NCBI GenBank assembly: GCA_018657625.1 | Contig: JABHWU010000122.1 | Coordinates: 1 to 64,000, forward strand | Length of the DNA stretch: 64,000 nucleotides | Reading direction: 5' to 3' | Source of the DNA: Deltaproteobacteria bacterium | Lineage (GTDB): Bacteria > SAR324 > XYD2-FULL-50-16 | Shown: positions 14,983 to 23,700 of the stretch, piece by piece | How positions within the stretch are numbered: position 1 is the first letter of the stretch | Layout: each line of letters opens with the position of its first letter | Notes under the pieces: generated by a model | The model's input: only the letters and a program-made list of their open reading frames with translations | What the model was told of the DNA's origin: nothing | The model's database searches: none | Made by a program: the position numbers and the translations under genes

Positions 14983-16155
14983 ATGGTAAAAAAGCAAAGT
15001 AAGTGGTTTACAAAATTAATAATTTTGTTTTTTGCTCTGGCCTTGGGAGGACTACTAATTACATCATGCGAAAAAGAAAAAAAAGCAGCAGCAGTTGCTA
15101 AAGAACTTCCTCCTATTAAAATGGGAGTTGTTGGACCTCATTCAGGCGACCTGGCTTCTTATGGTATTCCCACCATTAAGGCTGCTAAATTGGTTGCAGC
15201 TCGAATTAATGCTTTAGGTGGAATTGATGGTCGAAAAATTGAACTCGTTATCGAAGATGACGTTTGTAAGCCTGAAGTGGCTACTAATTCGGCCACAAAA
15301 GTTGTCGGTGATAAAGTTAATGTTGTCTTGGGACATATCTGTAGTGGCGCTACTAAGCCAGCTTTGAGAGTATATAAAGAAGCAAACACTATCGCAATGT
15401 CTCCATCCGCAACAAACCCTGGATTAACTCAAAGTGGCGATTATCCAAACTTCTTCAGAACAATCGCTTCTGATGATGCTCAAGCTTTACTGGAAGTTAA
15501 TTTTGCACTGGATACTTTAAATCTTACCAAAATTGCTGTCATTCATGATAAAGGTGATTATGGTAAAGGTTTAGCTGAATTTGCAAAAGGTTTTCTTGAG
15601 AAGGACAGTCGTGGAACTGTCGTTCTTTATGAAGGTGTAACTCCAGGTGCAGTTGATTATTCAGCTGTTGTTCAAAAAATTAAAAGATCTGGTGCTGAAG
15701 CTGTAATCTTTGGTGGATATCATCCGGAAGCTTCAAAAATTGTTACCCAAATGAGAAAGAAGCAGATGGATACCATTTTCATTTCTGATGATGGTGTAAA
15801 AGATGATACTTTTATAAAAGTTGCCGGGAAATATGCAGAAGGTGTTTATGCTTCTGGACCAATGGATACATCCACTAACCCACTGGCAAAAGAAGCTGTT
15901 GCTGCTCATAAAAAAGAGTTCCAGGAAGAGCCAGGTGCTTTCTTTTTGAATGCTTATTCAGCTGCATTGGCAATGTTAAATGCAATAGATAAAGCTAATT
16001 CAACTAAATACGAAGATATTGTAAATGTACTTCGAAACGAATATGTGGCCACACCACTGGGAATCATTAAGTTTGATGAAAGAGGTGATGCAATTGGTGT
16101 TGGATTCTCTATGTATCAGGTAATTAACGGTAAGTATATTGAAAATAAAAAATAG
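14983..16155 (+). CDS. livK: Branched-chain amino-acid ABC transporter substrate-binding lipoprotein (LivK-like)
   Basis: Captures leucine/isoleucine/valine or related amino acids for the LivHMGF importer. The start chosen is the ATG at 14983, 8 bases after GGAGG (14970-14974); two ATG codons upstream at 14965-14970 overlap that ribosome site. The signal peptide ends with ITSC (Cys29), a lipobox, so the protein is predicted to be lipid-anchored, whereas E. coli LivK is free in the periplasm. The Leu_IVV-BP fold follows (IKMGVVGPHSGDLASYG, GHICSGATKPA, FFRTIASDDAQ). First gene of the operon; a stable hairpin follows it. Exact ligand unknown. Confidence 0.93.
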   Translation: MVKKQSKWFTKLIILFFALALGGLLITSCEKEKKAAAVAKELPPIKMGVVGPHSGDLASYGIPTIKAAKLVAARINALGGIDGRKIELVIEDDVCKPEVATNSATKVVGDKVNVVLGHICSGATKPALRVYKEANTIAMSPSATNPGLTQSGDYPNFFRTIASDDAQALLEVNFALDTLNLTKIAVIHDKGDYGKGLAEFAKGFLEKDSRGTVVLYEGVTPGAVDYSAVVQKIKRSGAEAVIFGGYHPEASKIVTQMRKKQMDTIFISDDGVKDDTFIKVAGKYAEGVYASGPMDTSTNPLAKEAVAAHKKEFQEEPGAFFLNAYSAALAMLNAIDKANSTKYEDIVNVLRNEYVATPLGIIKFDERGDAIGVGFSMYQVINGKYIENKK

Positions 16156-16172
16156 CCGTTACTCCTAATTTC

Positions 16173-16200
16173 AATCGGGATGGGTTTCTGCATCCCGATT
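16173..16200 (+). promoter_or_regulatory. Stable hairpin between livK and livH
   Basis: Perfect 10-bp stem aatcgggatg/catcccgatt with an 8-base loop, 17 bases after the livK stop and without a T run. Hairpins at this place in binding-protein operons commonly protect the upstream message and cause higher expression of the binding protein than of the membrane genes. The rest of the gap to livH shows no gene. Confidence 0.7.
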
Positions 16201-16453
16201 CAGTTCAAATGAATTACCAGTTAGATTCAATAATAATGCCTCTATTAACTGTTGTGAGAGAACAGTTGTAGCGGTATTTATTATAATCTCAAAGTTAAAT
16301 TCCCACTAAATTCACATGATTAATCTTAGGCATCAAAAAGCAGTTAAGTTATTTATAAGCTCAAGTTGAGGCCTACAGATAGTTTTATTCAATTTAAGGG
16401 GAGAGACTATTAAGTTAATAAGAAAAATGAATAAAACTTGGAGTACAAAATAA

Positions 16454-17371
16454 ATGGAATATTTTAAGTTAGATTATATTCTGGAATTATTTCTGGGAGG
16501 TCTAACGCGCGGAAGTATATATGCTTTGATTGCGCTTGGTTATACCATGGTTTATGGAATTATCGAGTTGATCAATTTTGCCCACGGTGAAATATATATG
16601 ATCGGTGCGTTTACGGCTTTGATTGTTATAGGAGTATTGACCTTATTGGGATGGAATACAGTAGCTATACTGATAATAGCTGCTTTAATGGCTGTGATTT
16701 ATTCCATGGCTTATGGCTATACGATGGAAAAAATCGCCTATAAACCTTTGAGAACTGCGCCAAGATTATCTGCATTGATTAGTGCGATCGGTGTATCTTT
16801 ATTTTTACAGAATTATGTATTGTTGGCCCAAACTTCTGATTTTCAACCTTTCCCAGCCTTGATTCCAAAATTTGACTTTCTGGAAGGATATGAACACATC
16901 ATCAGCTCACCAGAAATAGTTATTTTTGCGACAACAGCTATTGTAATGATTTTGCTGACAATCCTGATTAAGTTTACCCGAATCGGAAAAGCCATGCGTG
17001 CTACTTCACAGGATAAAGTTATGGCAGCTTTGGTTGGTATTAATGTCAATAGTGTTATTTCGGTCACATTCGTGGTGGGGTCAGCGACAGCTGCGCTCGG
17101 AGGTGTATTGATTGCGTCCCATGTTGGGCAGATTAATTTTTATATTGGTTTTATCGCTGGAATTAAAGCCTTTGTCGCAGCCGTATTGGGTGGGATCGGA
17201 AGTATCCCCGGTGCTGTTTTGGGAAGTTTTGTCCTGGGATGGACTGAAAGTTTTGCCACAGGCATGATTTCAAGTGACTACGAAGATGTTTTTGCATTTT
17301 TATTTCTTGTTTTGATTCTGATATTCAGGCCTGCTGGTATATTAGGAAGATCTGATTCACAGAAAGTTTAA
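16454..17371 (+). CDS. livH: Branched-chain amino-acid ABC transporter permease LivH
   Basis: About eight membrane helices. Family signatures are GLTRGSIYALIALGYTMVYG near the N-terminus, NFAHGEIYMIGA, and the EAA-like loop with RATSQDKVMAALVGI, followed by KAFVAAVLGGIGSIPGAVLG. Length 305 is typical. Lies between livK and livM; pairs with LivM to form the channel. Confidence 0.96.
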   Translation: MEYFKLDYILELFLGGLTRGSIYALIALGYTMVYGIIELINFAHGEIYMIGAFTALIVIGVLTLLGWNTVAILIIAALMAVIYSMAYGYTMEKIAYKPLRTAPRLSALISAIGVSLFLQNYVLLAQTSDFQPFPALIPKFDFLEGYEHIISSPEIVIFATTAIVMILLTILIKFTRIGKAMRATSQDKVMAALVGINVNSVISVTFVVGSATAALGGVLIASHVGQINFYIGFIAGIKAFVAAVLGGIGSIPGAVLGSFVLGWTESFATGMISSDYEDVFAFLFLVLILIFRPAGILGRSDSQKV

Positions 17372-17386
17372 TAATAATGGTAATTT

Positions 17387-18919
17387 ATGAATTATTTAAA
17401 TGAGATTAAAAAATCGTTGCTGACGTCTTTGTGGTTTATATTTCTGACTTTTCCGATCATGGTTATCCGCGTCAATACCATTGAAAAGACAGTAGAATGG
17501 CGTTGGGTTAACGTTCTATTAATCGCTCTGGGAAGTTTTGTACTATCTTTCGTATGGCGATATTTAATGAAGAAAAAGCAATTGGGCGCTAAAGCTTCAA
17601 AAATAGATCAGACCATGATGATTGCCTACCCAATATTGCTATTGATGTGGTTTTTATTTATTTTGTTAATAATGCTTTCGGTAAATATATATATTGGCGC
17701 CGCTTTTGATTTTAGTATTAAACAAATATTATTAATTTTAGTGCTTTCACCAGTACTAGCTGCCCGCAAGCAGATACAAGAAAAAGCTGAGCCGTTTTTC
17801 AGGAAATTTGCTTATCGGATTCACTTAGTTAAAGATACCGGTGGCGAAATTTCTATCCGTGAACAAATTTACCAAAATGCCAGTTATTATAAGTTTTTTC
17901 TATATGTTATTGGTGTTGCTGTCTTTTTATTCCCTTTTGTCTCTTCCGTGTATCAAACAAACATCATGATTACGGCTTTGATCTGGATTATGCTGGGACT
18001 AGGATTGAATATCGTTGTTGGTTTAGCGGGTTTGCTGGATTTGGGATATGTGGCGTTTTATGCTGTTGGCGCTTATAGTTACGCTTTGTTGAATATTCAT
18101 TTTGGTATCAATTTCTGGCTGGCACTGCCGATTGGCGGCTTGTTAGGAGCAACATTTGGTATTCTGCTCGGTTATCCAGTTTTAAGATTACGGGGAGATT
18201 ATCTGGCCATTGTTACATTAGGTTTTGGTGAGATTATTCGCCTAATCCTGGAAAACTGGAACGATTTCTCTTATGGTCCTAGTGGAATTCCCAATATTCC
18301 CAAACCTACTCAAATTCCAGGGTTCGATTCATTAATTAGATTTATTTATGAAATGTGGGACTTACTTATCTATAATATCGATTTGTATGTAGATGTTCCG
18401 GATTTTTTAAAAGTTACATCCAATCTGGGTCTAAAGGTACCTGCGGTTTACCTGTTTTTTCTAATGATCTTATTGACAGTGTTTACAATCTTCATCGTTA
18501 ATCGACTCCAAAATTCCAGAATCGGAAGGGCCTGGATCGCACTGCGTGAAGATGAAATTGCGTGCCAGGCAATGGGTGTGGATAAACAAAAGACAAAATT
18601 ATCAGCTTTTGCAATGGGCGCCACCTGGGCAGGAATGGCAGGTGTCATGTTTGCGGCAAAAACAACATTTATCAATCCCCCGAGCTTTACAATTTGGGAA
18701 TCAGTTATGATTCTCTGTATTGTTGTGTTAGGTGGTATGGGTTCTATTTTAGGTGTTATCCTGGGAGCTCTGGTGTTAATATTGCTACCGGAGTATTTAA
18801 GAGCTTTTTCAGAATACAGGATGCTGGTATTTGGAGCATCCATGATTCTTATGATGATTTTCCGACCAGGTGGAATTATTATTTCTGTTCGCCAAACCTA
18901 TAAATATACAAAATCATAA
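17387..18919 (+). CDS. livM: Branched-chain amino-acid ABC transporter permease LivM, N-terminally extended
   Basis: The C-terminal 330 residues are the LivM permease domain: GLGLNIVVGLAGLLDLGYVAFYAVGAY, RLRGDYLAIVTLGFGEI, RIGRAWIALREDEIACQAMGV and SVMILCIVVLGGMGSILG. The N-terminal 170 residues add three or more membrane helices and a basic loop (about residues 125-165), similar to the longer LivM variants with a DUF3382-like region. It starts 15 bases after livH. Partner of LivH; activity driven by LivG and LivF. Confidence 0.95.
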   Translation: MNYLNEIKKSLLTSLWFIFLTFPIMVIRVNTIEKTVEWRWVNVLLIALGSFVLSFVWRYLMKKKQLGAKASKIDQTMMIAYPILLLMWFLFILLIMLSVNIYIGAAFDFSIKQILLILVLSPVLAARKQIQEKAEPFFRKFAYRIHLVKDTGGEISIREQIYQNASYYKFFLYVIGVAVFLFPFVSSVYQTNIMITALIWIMLGLGLNIVVGLAGLLDLGYVAFYAVGAYSYALLNIHFGINFWLALPIGGLLGATFGILLGYPVLRLRGDYLAIVTLGFGEIIRLILENWNDFSYGPSGIPNIPKPTQIPGFDSLIRFIYEMWDLLIYNIDLYVDVPDFLKVTSNLGLKVPAVYLFFLMILLTVFTIFIVNRLQNSRIGRAWIALREDEIACQAMGVDKQKTKLSAFAMGATWAGMAGVMFAAKTTFINPPSFTIWESVMILCIVVLGGMGSILGVILGALVLILLPEYLRAFSEYRMLVFGASMILMMIFRPGGIIISVRQTYKYTKS

Positions 18920-18939
18920 CACCTTAATTGATATTACCC

Positions 18940-19716
18940 ATGGAAACAATATTAGATGTAAAAGATTTAACGATGGATTTTGGTGGGCTGAGAGCATTGG
19001 ATCACATTGATATCCAGGTTAAAAAAGGTGAGATTGCAGCACTGATCGGTCCCAATGGTGCCGGAAAAACTACCTTTTTTAATTGTATTACTGGAATCTA
19101 TAACCCTACCAAAGGGGAAGTGACTATTCACCCGGATTCAAATAAGACTAAACGATTAAACGGTTTAAAACCCAATGTAGTAACTGAATATGGGTTGGCC
19201 AGAACATTTCAGAATATTCGTTTGTTTTCTGAAATGTCAGTTTTAGAAAATGTGATGCTGGGACGACATTGCAGGATGAAATCCAGGATTTTCAGTGCTA
19301 TTTTTAGACCGCCTTCGACGGTTAAAGAGGAAAAACAGGTTGTAGAAGATAGTTATCAAATTCTGGAAAAAATAGAGTTAACCCAATATGTCAATGAGTT
19401 AGCTAAAAATTTGCCCTATGGCGCGCAAAGAAGATTGGAAATTGCCAGAGCTTTGGCGACAGATCCTTTTTTGTTGCTATTGGATGAACCTGCTGCAGGT
19501 ATGAATCCACATGAAACCGAAGAGCTGGATGATTTGATAATAAGACTCCGGGACAAAGAGAATGTATCAATTTTATTGATTGAACACGACATGAAATTGG
19601 TAATGAGTTTATCTGACAATATATTCGTTATGGATTATGGCAAGTTGATTGCGCATGGCACACCGGATATCATTAAATCTAACCCGGCTGTTATAAAAGC
19701 CTATCTTGGAGAATAA
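18940..19716 (+). CDS. livG: Branched-chain amino-acid ABC transporter ATPase LivG
   Basis: ABC ATPase with Walker A IGPNGAGKTTF, the LivG-type insertion after the Q-loop (ARTFQNIRLF), a signature region LPYGAQRRLEIARAL, Walker B LLLDEPAAGMNP and the H-loop IEHDMKLVMSL. The ATG at 18940 is preferred over a TTG 12 bases upstream because it gives the usual N-terminus. The signature reads YGAQRR rather than LSGGQ, normal for LivG. Works with LivF. Confidence 0.96.
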   Translation: METILDVKDLTMDFGGLRALDHIDIQVKKGEIAALIGPNGAGKTTFFNCITGIYNPTKGEVTIHPDSNKTKRLNGLKPNVVTEYGLARTFQNIRLFSEMSVLENVMLGRHCRMKSRIFSAIFRPPSTVKEEKQVVEDSYQILEKIELTQYVNELAKNLPYGAQRRLEIARALATDPFLLLLDEPAAGMNPHETEELDDLIIRLRDKENVSILLIEHDMKLVMSLSDNIFVMDYGKLIAHGTPDIIKSNPAVIKAYLGE

Positions 19717-19720
19717 TAAG

Positions 19721-20428
19721 ATGCTTAAAGTTTCTAAGATTCAGACCTTTTATGGCAATATTCAAGCCCTCAAGGATGTTAGTATTGAAATTGGTGAAGG
19801 AGAAATTGTTACCTTAATCGGGGCGAATGGTGCCGGTAAATCGACGACTCTGATGTCGATCAGTGGTGTGGTTAGGCCCCGATCCGGTGAAATTTTCTTT
19901 AAAGAACAATCTATTCATGATATGAATTCAAACGATATTGTTAAACTTGGAATTTCTCAAGCGCCAGAAGGCCGGAGAATTTTTCCTTATTTAACGGTAT
20001 TGGAAAATCTGGATATGGGTGCTTTTTTACGAAAAGATAAATTAGAAATACAAAAAGACTTTGAATACGTTTTTGAGTTATTTCCAATTTTAAAAGATCG
20101 TCGCAGTCAAATTGGTGGTACCCTAAGTGGTGGTGAACAGCAAATGTTGGCTATCTCCAGGGCTTTGATGGCAAGACCTAAATTGTTATTGCTGGATGAA
20201 CCTTCATTGGGGTTGGCGCCACTAATAATGCAACAGATTTTTAGAATTATTAAAAAAATTAATCAGGAACATAATACATCAATTTTTCTGGTTGAACAAA
20301 ATGCCAAGCAGGCCCTGCAAGTAGCCAATAGGGGTTATGTTATGGAAAACGGACGGATTACTTTATCTGATGATGCGGATAAACTTCTGGATAATGAAGC
20401 CGTTAAAAAAGCCTATCTAGGTATTTAA
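19721..20428 (+). CDS. livF: Branched-chain amino-acid ABC transporter ATPase LivF
   Basis: ABC ATPase: Walker A IGANGAGKSTT, LivF hallmark APEGRRIFPYLTV, signature LSGGEQQMLAISRAL, Walker B LLLDEPSLGLAP, H-loop VEQNAKQALQ. The ATG at 19721 follows GGAG with normal spacing and lies 4 bases after the livG stop; a TTG 15 bases upstream is unlikely. Last gene of the operon, closed by a strong terminator. Confidence 0.96.
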   Translation: MLKVSKIQTFYGNIQALKDVSIEIGEGEIVTLIGANGAGKSTTLMSISGVVRPRSGEIFFKEQSIHDMNSNDIVKLGISQAPEGRRIFPYLTVLENLDMGAFLRKDKLEIQKDFEYVFELFPILKDRRSQIGGTLSGGEQQMLAISRALMARPKLLLLDEPSLGLAPLIMQQIFRIIKKINQEHNTSIFLVEQNAKQALQVANRGYVMENGRITLSDDADKLLDNEAVKKAYLGI

Positions 20429-20448
20429 TTATCTTTTCTTAGGCAGGG

Positions 20449-20491
20449 AAAAGCCTTTTCTGGATAGCTTCCAGAAAAGGCTTTTTTATTT
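20449..20491 (+). terminator. Intrinsic terminator of the liv operon
   Basis: A 16-base arm (20449-20464, aaaagccttttctgga) pairs with tccagaaaaggctttt (20470-20485) around a five-base loop, followed by a T-rich tail. It lies 20 bases after livF. Confidence 0.92.
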
Positions 20492-20618
20492 TCATTTAAC
20501 TGTTTAGACAGGAATCTTTATTATTGCCGGTTATCGGTATTTTTATTAGCCAGTAGAGCTAAAAAAGACAGAAAACGCTAACGCTTTCAGAATAAATAGG
20601 AAAGGCAAGGAAATGATC

Positions 20619-20651
20619 GAAAAAAACAGGATCAAGTTTTTTGATCTTGTT
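20619..20651 (-). terminator. Intrinsic terminator overlapping the stop of the TPR gene
   Basis: On the minus strand acaagatcaa pairs with ttgatcctgt (one mismatch), followed by seven T. The last five codons and stop of the TPR gene lie inside the hairpin, so translation to the end would disrupt the stem. Confidence 0.7.
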
Positions 20652-22434
20652 TAGGGTGTTCAATTTGCCAGCGTTGAATAACTTTTTGGAGTGCTTGTTT
20701 CTGATTCAATTTTTTGTATAGATAGACCAAATACATGAAGGTATCCCGATCGGTTCTAATTTTATAGGCACCCTCAAATAAAGTGATTGCTTTATTGAGG
20801 TTTTTCGTCTTCAGTTCTTTTTTCCCCTGTTGGATCAACAGTTTTCTGGTTTCTTCCTGCTCTTTTTGCTTTTGATCTGATTTAATTGTGTTATATTCTT
20901 CTTTGATTTCATGTTCTTTAATATGATTACCTTGCATTTTATAGGCTTTCATTGCCTTTAATAAAATGTGTGGTGTGCGATCAATTTCTAAGGCATGTTC
21001 ATAATTTTCAGATGCTGCTACAAAGGTTCCGACGTGGTAAAACTCATCAGCTACGAAGCAAAAATGTTCCTGAAGTTTGAGCAATTCATCATGCGCTTCT
21101 TCATATTTTGGGTTTAATCGGACAGCATCTTTTAAGGGTTGAATCGCTTCATAAAATTTGTTCAGTGACGCTAATGTTTTACCAATACCATAAAGGAGTT
21201 CGATATTATCTGTTTCAAGGGATGCAAGTCTGTAGAACTTTAGCGCCTCACTTAATTTTCCCTGACCATATTTTTTATCTGCGAGGTCAATAATTTCCGA
21301 TAAATGGCAAGCACCCTCCATTTCATCGAGTTTGGACGCGCCTTTAATTAAAAAAACCAGGGACATTAATTTGTTTCCGATACGATGATAATATATTCCT
21401 AAATTAATATTGAAGTAGCGATCATTTGGATCTCTGGATAAAATATCTTTAAATATACTTATTTCGTCTTCATTTTCATTTAATATAAAGTTTGTAATTG
21501 ATACAACCATATCCAGATATCTAAATGAGTATTGTTCTGCTTTAAGCTTCACAAAAACATCCAATGCCATCCGCAGGTTTTTTGTGGTTGGATCTGTTTC
21601 GCTATCTTCATTCTCTTTATCAATTAAAGTTTCCCGCTCACTTAGTACATAAAGTCCAAGATTTAAAACACCCCATAAGAATTCATCCTTTTCTTCGATT
21701 GAAAGACGATTCCAGTCATGTTCCAGTGATTCTTTAAGCAGAATAATGACATCAGTGCATGATTCGTCGATTTTAGAACTGCCGATCAGTTTTTTTCTGA
21801 TATCCACCATTAAATGATCGGTATTTTCTGTTGCCGCTGTCGTTTCTTTGAGCTCTTTTTCCAGAATCATTTCCTGCATTTTTTCGACTTTTTTGAAAAA
21901 ATTCTTTTTATTAAGCGCTTCAGTTAAATGTCCCAGAAGTTCCTGATCTCTTGGATAGTCTGATTTTGGGAGGATGAAATTGTTAACGTTGATATATTTA
22001 TCGACCAATTTTTTTATTTCCTGATCGTAAATAGGAACCTTGGCGATACTTGCGGCCAGGTTTAAAAAAGCTGTGTCATCTTTTTTATTAAGAGAAAAAG
22101 CCCGCTTATAGAATTCATTCGCTTTTTTATTATCACCATTTAAGCGAGATAAATTCCCCAGATGATTAGTGAAGGCGTAAGTCTTTTTTTGATTTTGATA
22201 AAGAATGTTACCTATGGTGATCGACTCTTTTACTAGTTTTTGACTATCGAAAGCTTCGAATTTTGGTTTAAGGAGTGATAAGGCTGTTCCTGCGTCATGT
22301 TGGACACTTAACTCGAATTCTTTAGTCGCCCGTCCATATTTTTGATTTTTAAGAAATTCCAGTCCCTTATTAACAGCCTCTTCGGCGAGTTGTAGGCTTT
22401 TAGTTTTTTTCTTGTCCGTAAAATAATTCAGCAT
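20632..22434 (-). CDS. Large TPR-repeat protein, function unknown
   Basis: 600 residues, no signal peptide or membrane helix, so probably cytoplasmic. TPR-like helical pairs are visible near residues 20-50, 85-125, 320-360 and 395-450 (YGIGKTLASLNKFYEAIQPLKDAVRLNPKYEEA), and at the C-terminus (QGKKELKTKNLNKAITLFEGAYKIR). The stretch around residues 185-290 does not look like TPR. I do not recognise a named family. It is monocistronic by context: terminator behind, a 530-base gap in front. Likely a scaffold or adaptor; partner unknown. Confidence 0.8.
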   Translation of the reverse strand: MLNYFTDKKKTKSLQLAEEAVNKGLEFLKNQKYGRATKEFELSVQHDAGTALSLLKPKFEAFDSQKLVKESITIGNILYQNQKKTYAFTNHLGNLSRLNGDNKKANEFYKRAFSLNKKDDTAFLNLAASIAKVPIYDQEIKKLVDKYINVNNFILPKSDYPRDQELLGHLTEALNKKNFFKKVEKMQEMILEKELKETTAATENTDHLMVDIRKKLIGSSKIDESCTDVIILLKESLEHDWNRLSIEEKDEFLWGVLNLGLYVLSERETLIDKENEDSETDPTTKNLRMALDVFVKLKAEQYSFRYLDMVVSITNFILNENEDEISIFKDILSRDPNDRYFNINLGIYYHRIGNKLMSLVFLIKGASKLDEMEGACHLSEIIDLADKKYGQGKLSEALKFYRLASLETDNIELLYGIGKTLASLNKFYEAIQPLKDAVRLNPKYEEAHDELLKLQEHFCFVADEFYHVGTFVAASENYEHALEIDRTPHILLKAMKAYKMQGNHIKEHEIKEEYNTIKSDQKQKEQEETRKLLIQQGKKELKTKNLNKAITLFEGAYKIRTDRDTFMYLVYLYKKLNQKQALQKVIQRWQIEHPKQDQKT

Positions 22435-22778
22435 CTATTTTAACCGCACAATTTGATTAGTTTATATATTTTAGCAGTATACCATGGGCTTTATGTTTTA
22501 TTATGTCTGTATAGTAAGCATGATAGGCATTGGTAGTCAAGAATTGATGACTGAATTTAGATTTGAAAGTAAAATGCCAGATATAATATTTTAATGGATG
22601 TGAGAGTTATCGTTTGATTCTTTGTTGAACAAATTTGTATATTGACAGGCATTATTACAATGCTTTTGGATGAAATAATTTTATTGTCACTGTTGATAAA
22701 TTGATTCTGAATTTATTTTAGCCAACCACATGTCAATTTTTTTCACTGTTTGCAACATTTTTAGTCGTTCTTGTTAAA

Positions 22779-22864
22779 ATAAAAAAACCTGTAATGATTG
22801 GTTTTTGAGGGTATACGGATTCATGACCTTAGAATTCTAATTCACCGTTTACTATAAACAGGTT
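22779..22864 (-). ncRNA. Possible short RNA or stray terminator on the minus strand
   Basis: Minus strand: aacctgt (22864-22858) pairs with acaggtt (22792-22786), followed by seven T. The 65-base interior contains a GTTTA/TAAAC hairpin and the palindrome GAATTAGAATTC. The form fits the 3' end of a small untranslated RNA, but the promoter is not clear and no known RNA family is recognised. Confidence 0.3.
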
Positions 22865-22883
22865 CCATTCACAAAAAAAGTTC

Positions 22884-22911
22884 TTGTATCGCTTTCTAAT
22901 TCCGATATAAT
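22884..22911 (+). promoter_or_regulatory. Sigma70-like promoter for the 68-residue protein
   Basis: TTGTAT (22884-22889), a 16-base spacer and a perfect TATAAT (22906-22911). The leader would be about 50 bases long before the ATG at 22967. Confidence 0.65.
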
Positions 22912-22966
22912 ACAAACAAAATTAACCCTCTCCACCTTTATGCTAACTTTATTTTAGGAGAAGATA

Positions 22967-23173
22967 ATGAATTATAAAGGTAGAAGAAGTAAAAAGTTTT
23001 CATCATTTCAACCAAATCGGATCACAGTATCTAGTGCTGTTGATGAGTTTTTGAAAAATGGTGGGAAAATAACTAAAGTTGATTCGATTAGTGATTCTTT
23101 TAAAGAATTTACTGCCCAGAAAGAACTGCCTGCTGTTGTTGATGCTTTTTTAATGGGAGAAAATGTTTTTTAA
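22967..23173 (+). CDS. Small protein with SutA-like FLxxGGKI motif
   Basis: 68 residues, preceded by AGGAG at good spacing and a promoter, so very likely expressed. A basic N-terminus (YKGRRSKK) leads to VDEFLKNGGKITKVD, which recalls the MEEFLARGGKVQEI segment of Pseudomonas SutA, a small RNA-polymerase-binding regulator; the C-terminus echoes itself with VVDAFLMGEN. The rest of SutA (acidic N-terminal tail) is missing. A role in transcription control is only suggested by this motif. Confidence 0.75.
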   Translation: MNYKGRRSKKFSSFQPNRITVSSAVDEFLKNGGKITKVDSISDSFKEFTAQKELPAVVDAFLMGENVF

Positions 23174-23212
23174 CCAAGACACATTTAAAAAGGATTAATT
23201 ATGGAAAGCTGT

Positions 23213-23264
23213 TAGACGTGCTGCAGACGCTTCTTTTCACGGTAAAGCGTAATGAGCACGTCTA
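23213..23264. repeat. Compound palindrome, MITE-like
   Basis: Outer arms tagacgtgct (23213-23222) and agcacgtcta (23255-23264) are perfect inverted copies; an inner pair acgctt/aagcgt (23227-23232, 23245-23250) nests inside with a 12-base loop. The outer arms are of the kind found in short dispersed palindromic repeats of several phyla. It lies 40 bases after the 68-residue gene and has no T run, so it is not a standard terminator. Confidence 0.7.
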
Positions 23265-23700
23265 TATCTATTCGTATTTGTTTTTGATTACTCCCTTCCC
23301 TGAAAAAAATAGATTTCATTTTATTCTATCCAATATTAGTTATATCCATGAAAATTGATTTACGTACTAATGGATGAATCTAATTATATTGAATAAATAA
23401 TTAGAAGTTAATCTCCGATAAAGACTTATCCTTAGTTAATTCGATGGCTTTTTCAAATTTCTTTAAAAAATTCTAAATTTCTTAACATTTTTTAAATAAA
23501 ATGATATGAAAGGTCAACGAGCAGAGAGTTTCTAATAAATTTCAAGGATTGATGTCAGGTATAATTTGTAAGAAAAATATTTAGAGAATACCTGAGCTTA
23601 GTTTGGCTATGTTTGTAGTAATAGCTATCTTGGATCTCCTAAATCAAAACTTCAGAAATGACTTGATTATTATTAAAATCATTTATTTTAAGAGGACAAC
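23265..23700. other. Gap upstream of the chemoreceptor gene
   Basis: No gene. A weak flagellar-sigma-like motif is present: TAAA (23394-23397), 16 bases, then TCCGATAA (23414-23421), against the TAAA-N15-GCCGATAA consensus. It lies 280 bases before the start codon, far for a promoter, and is kept as a possibility only. An AGAGGA ribosome site lies just before the chemoreceptor ATG. Confidence 0.35.

Larger units (their letters stand above)
22435..22966. other. Non-coding gap with terminator-like structure and promoter
   Basis: No convincing reading frame. It holds a minus-strand terminator-like fold at 22779-22864 and the promoter of the 68-residue gene at 22884-22911, described separately. 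The part 22435-22770 is AT-rich and shows nothing further. Confidence 0.6.

Noticed and set aside
23394-23421. Flagellar sigma-28 promoter for the chemoreceptor
   Set aside because: One mismatch in the -10 part, 16-base spacing, and 280 bases from the start codon; kept only as a weak note.
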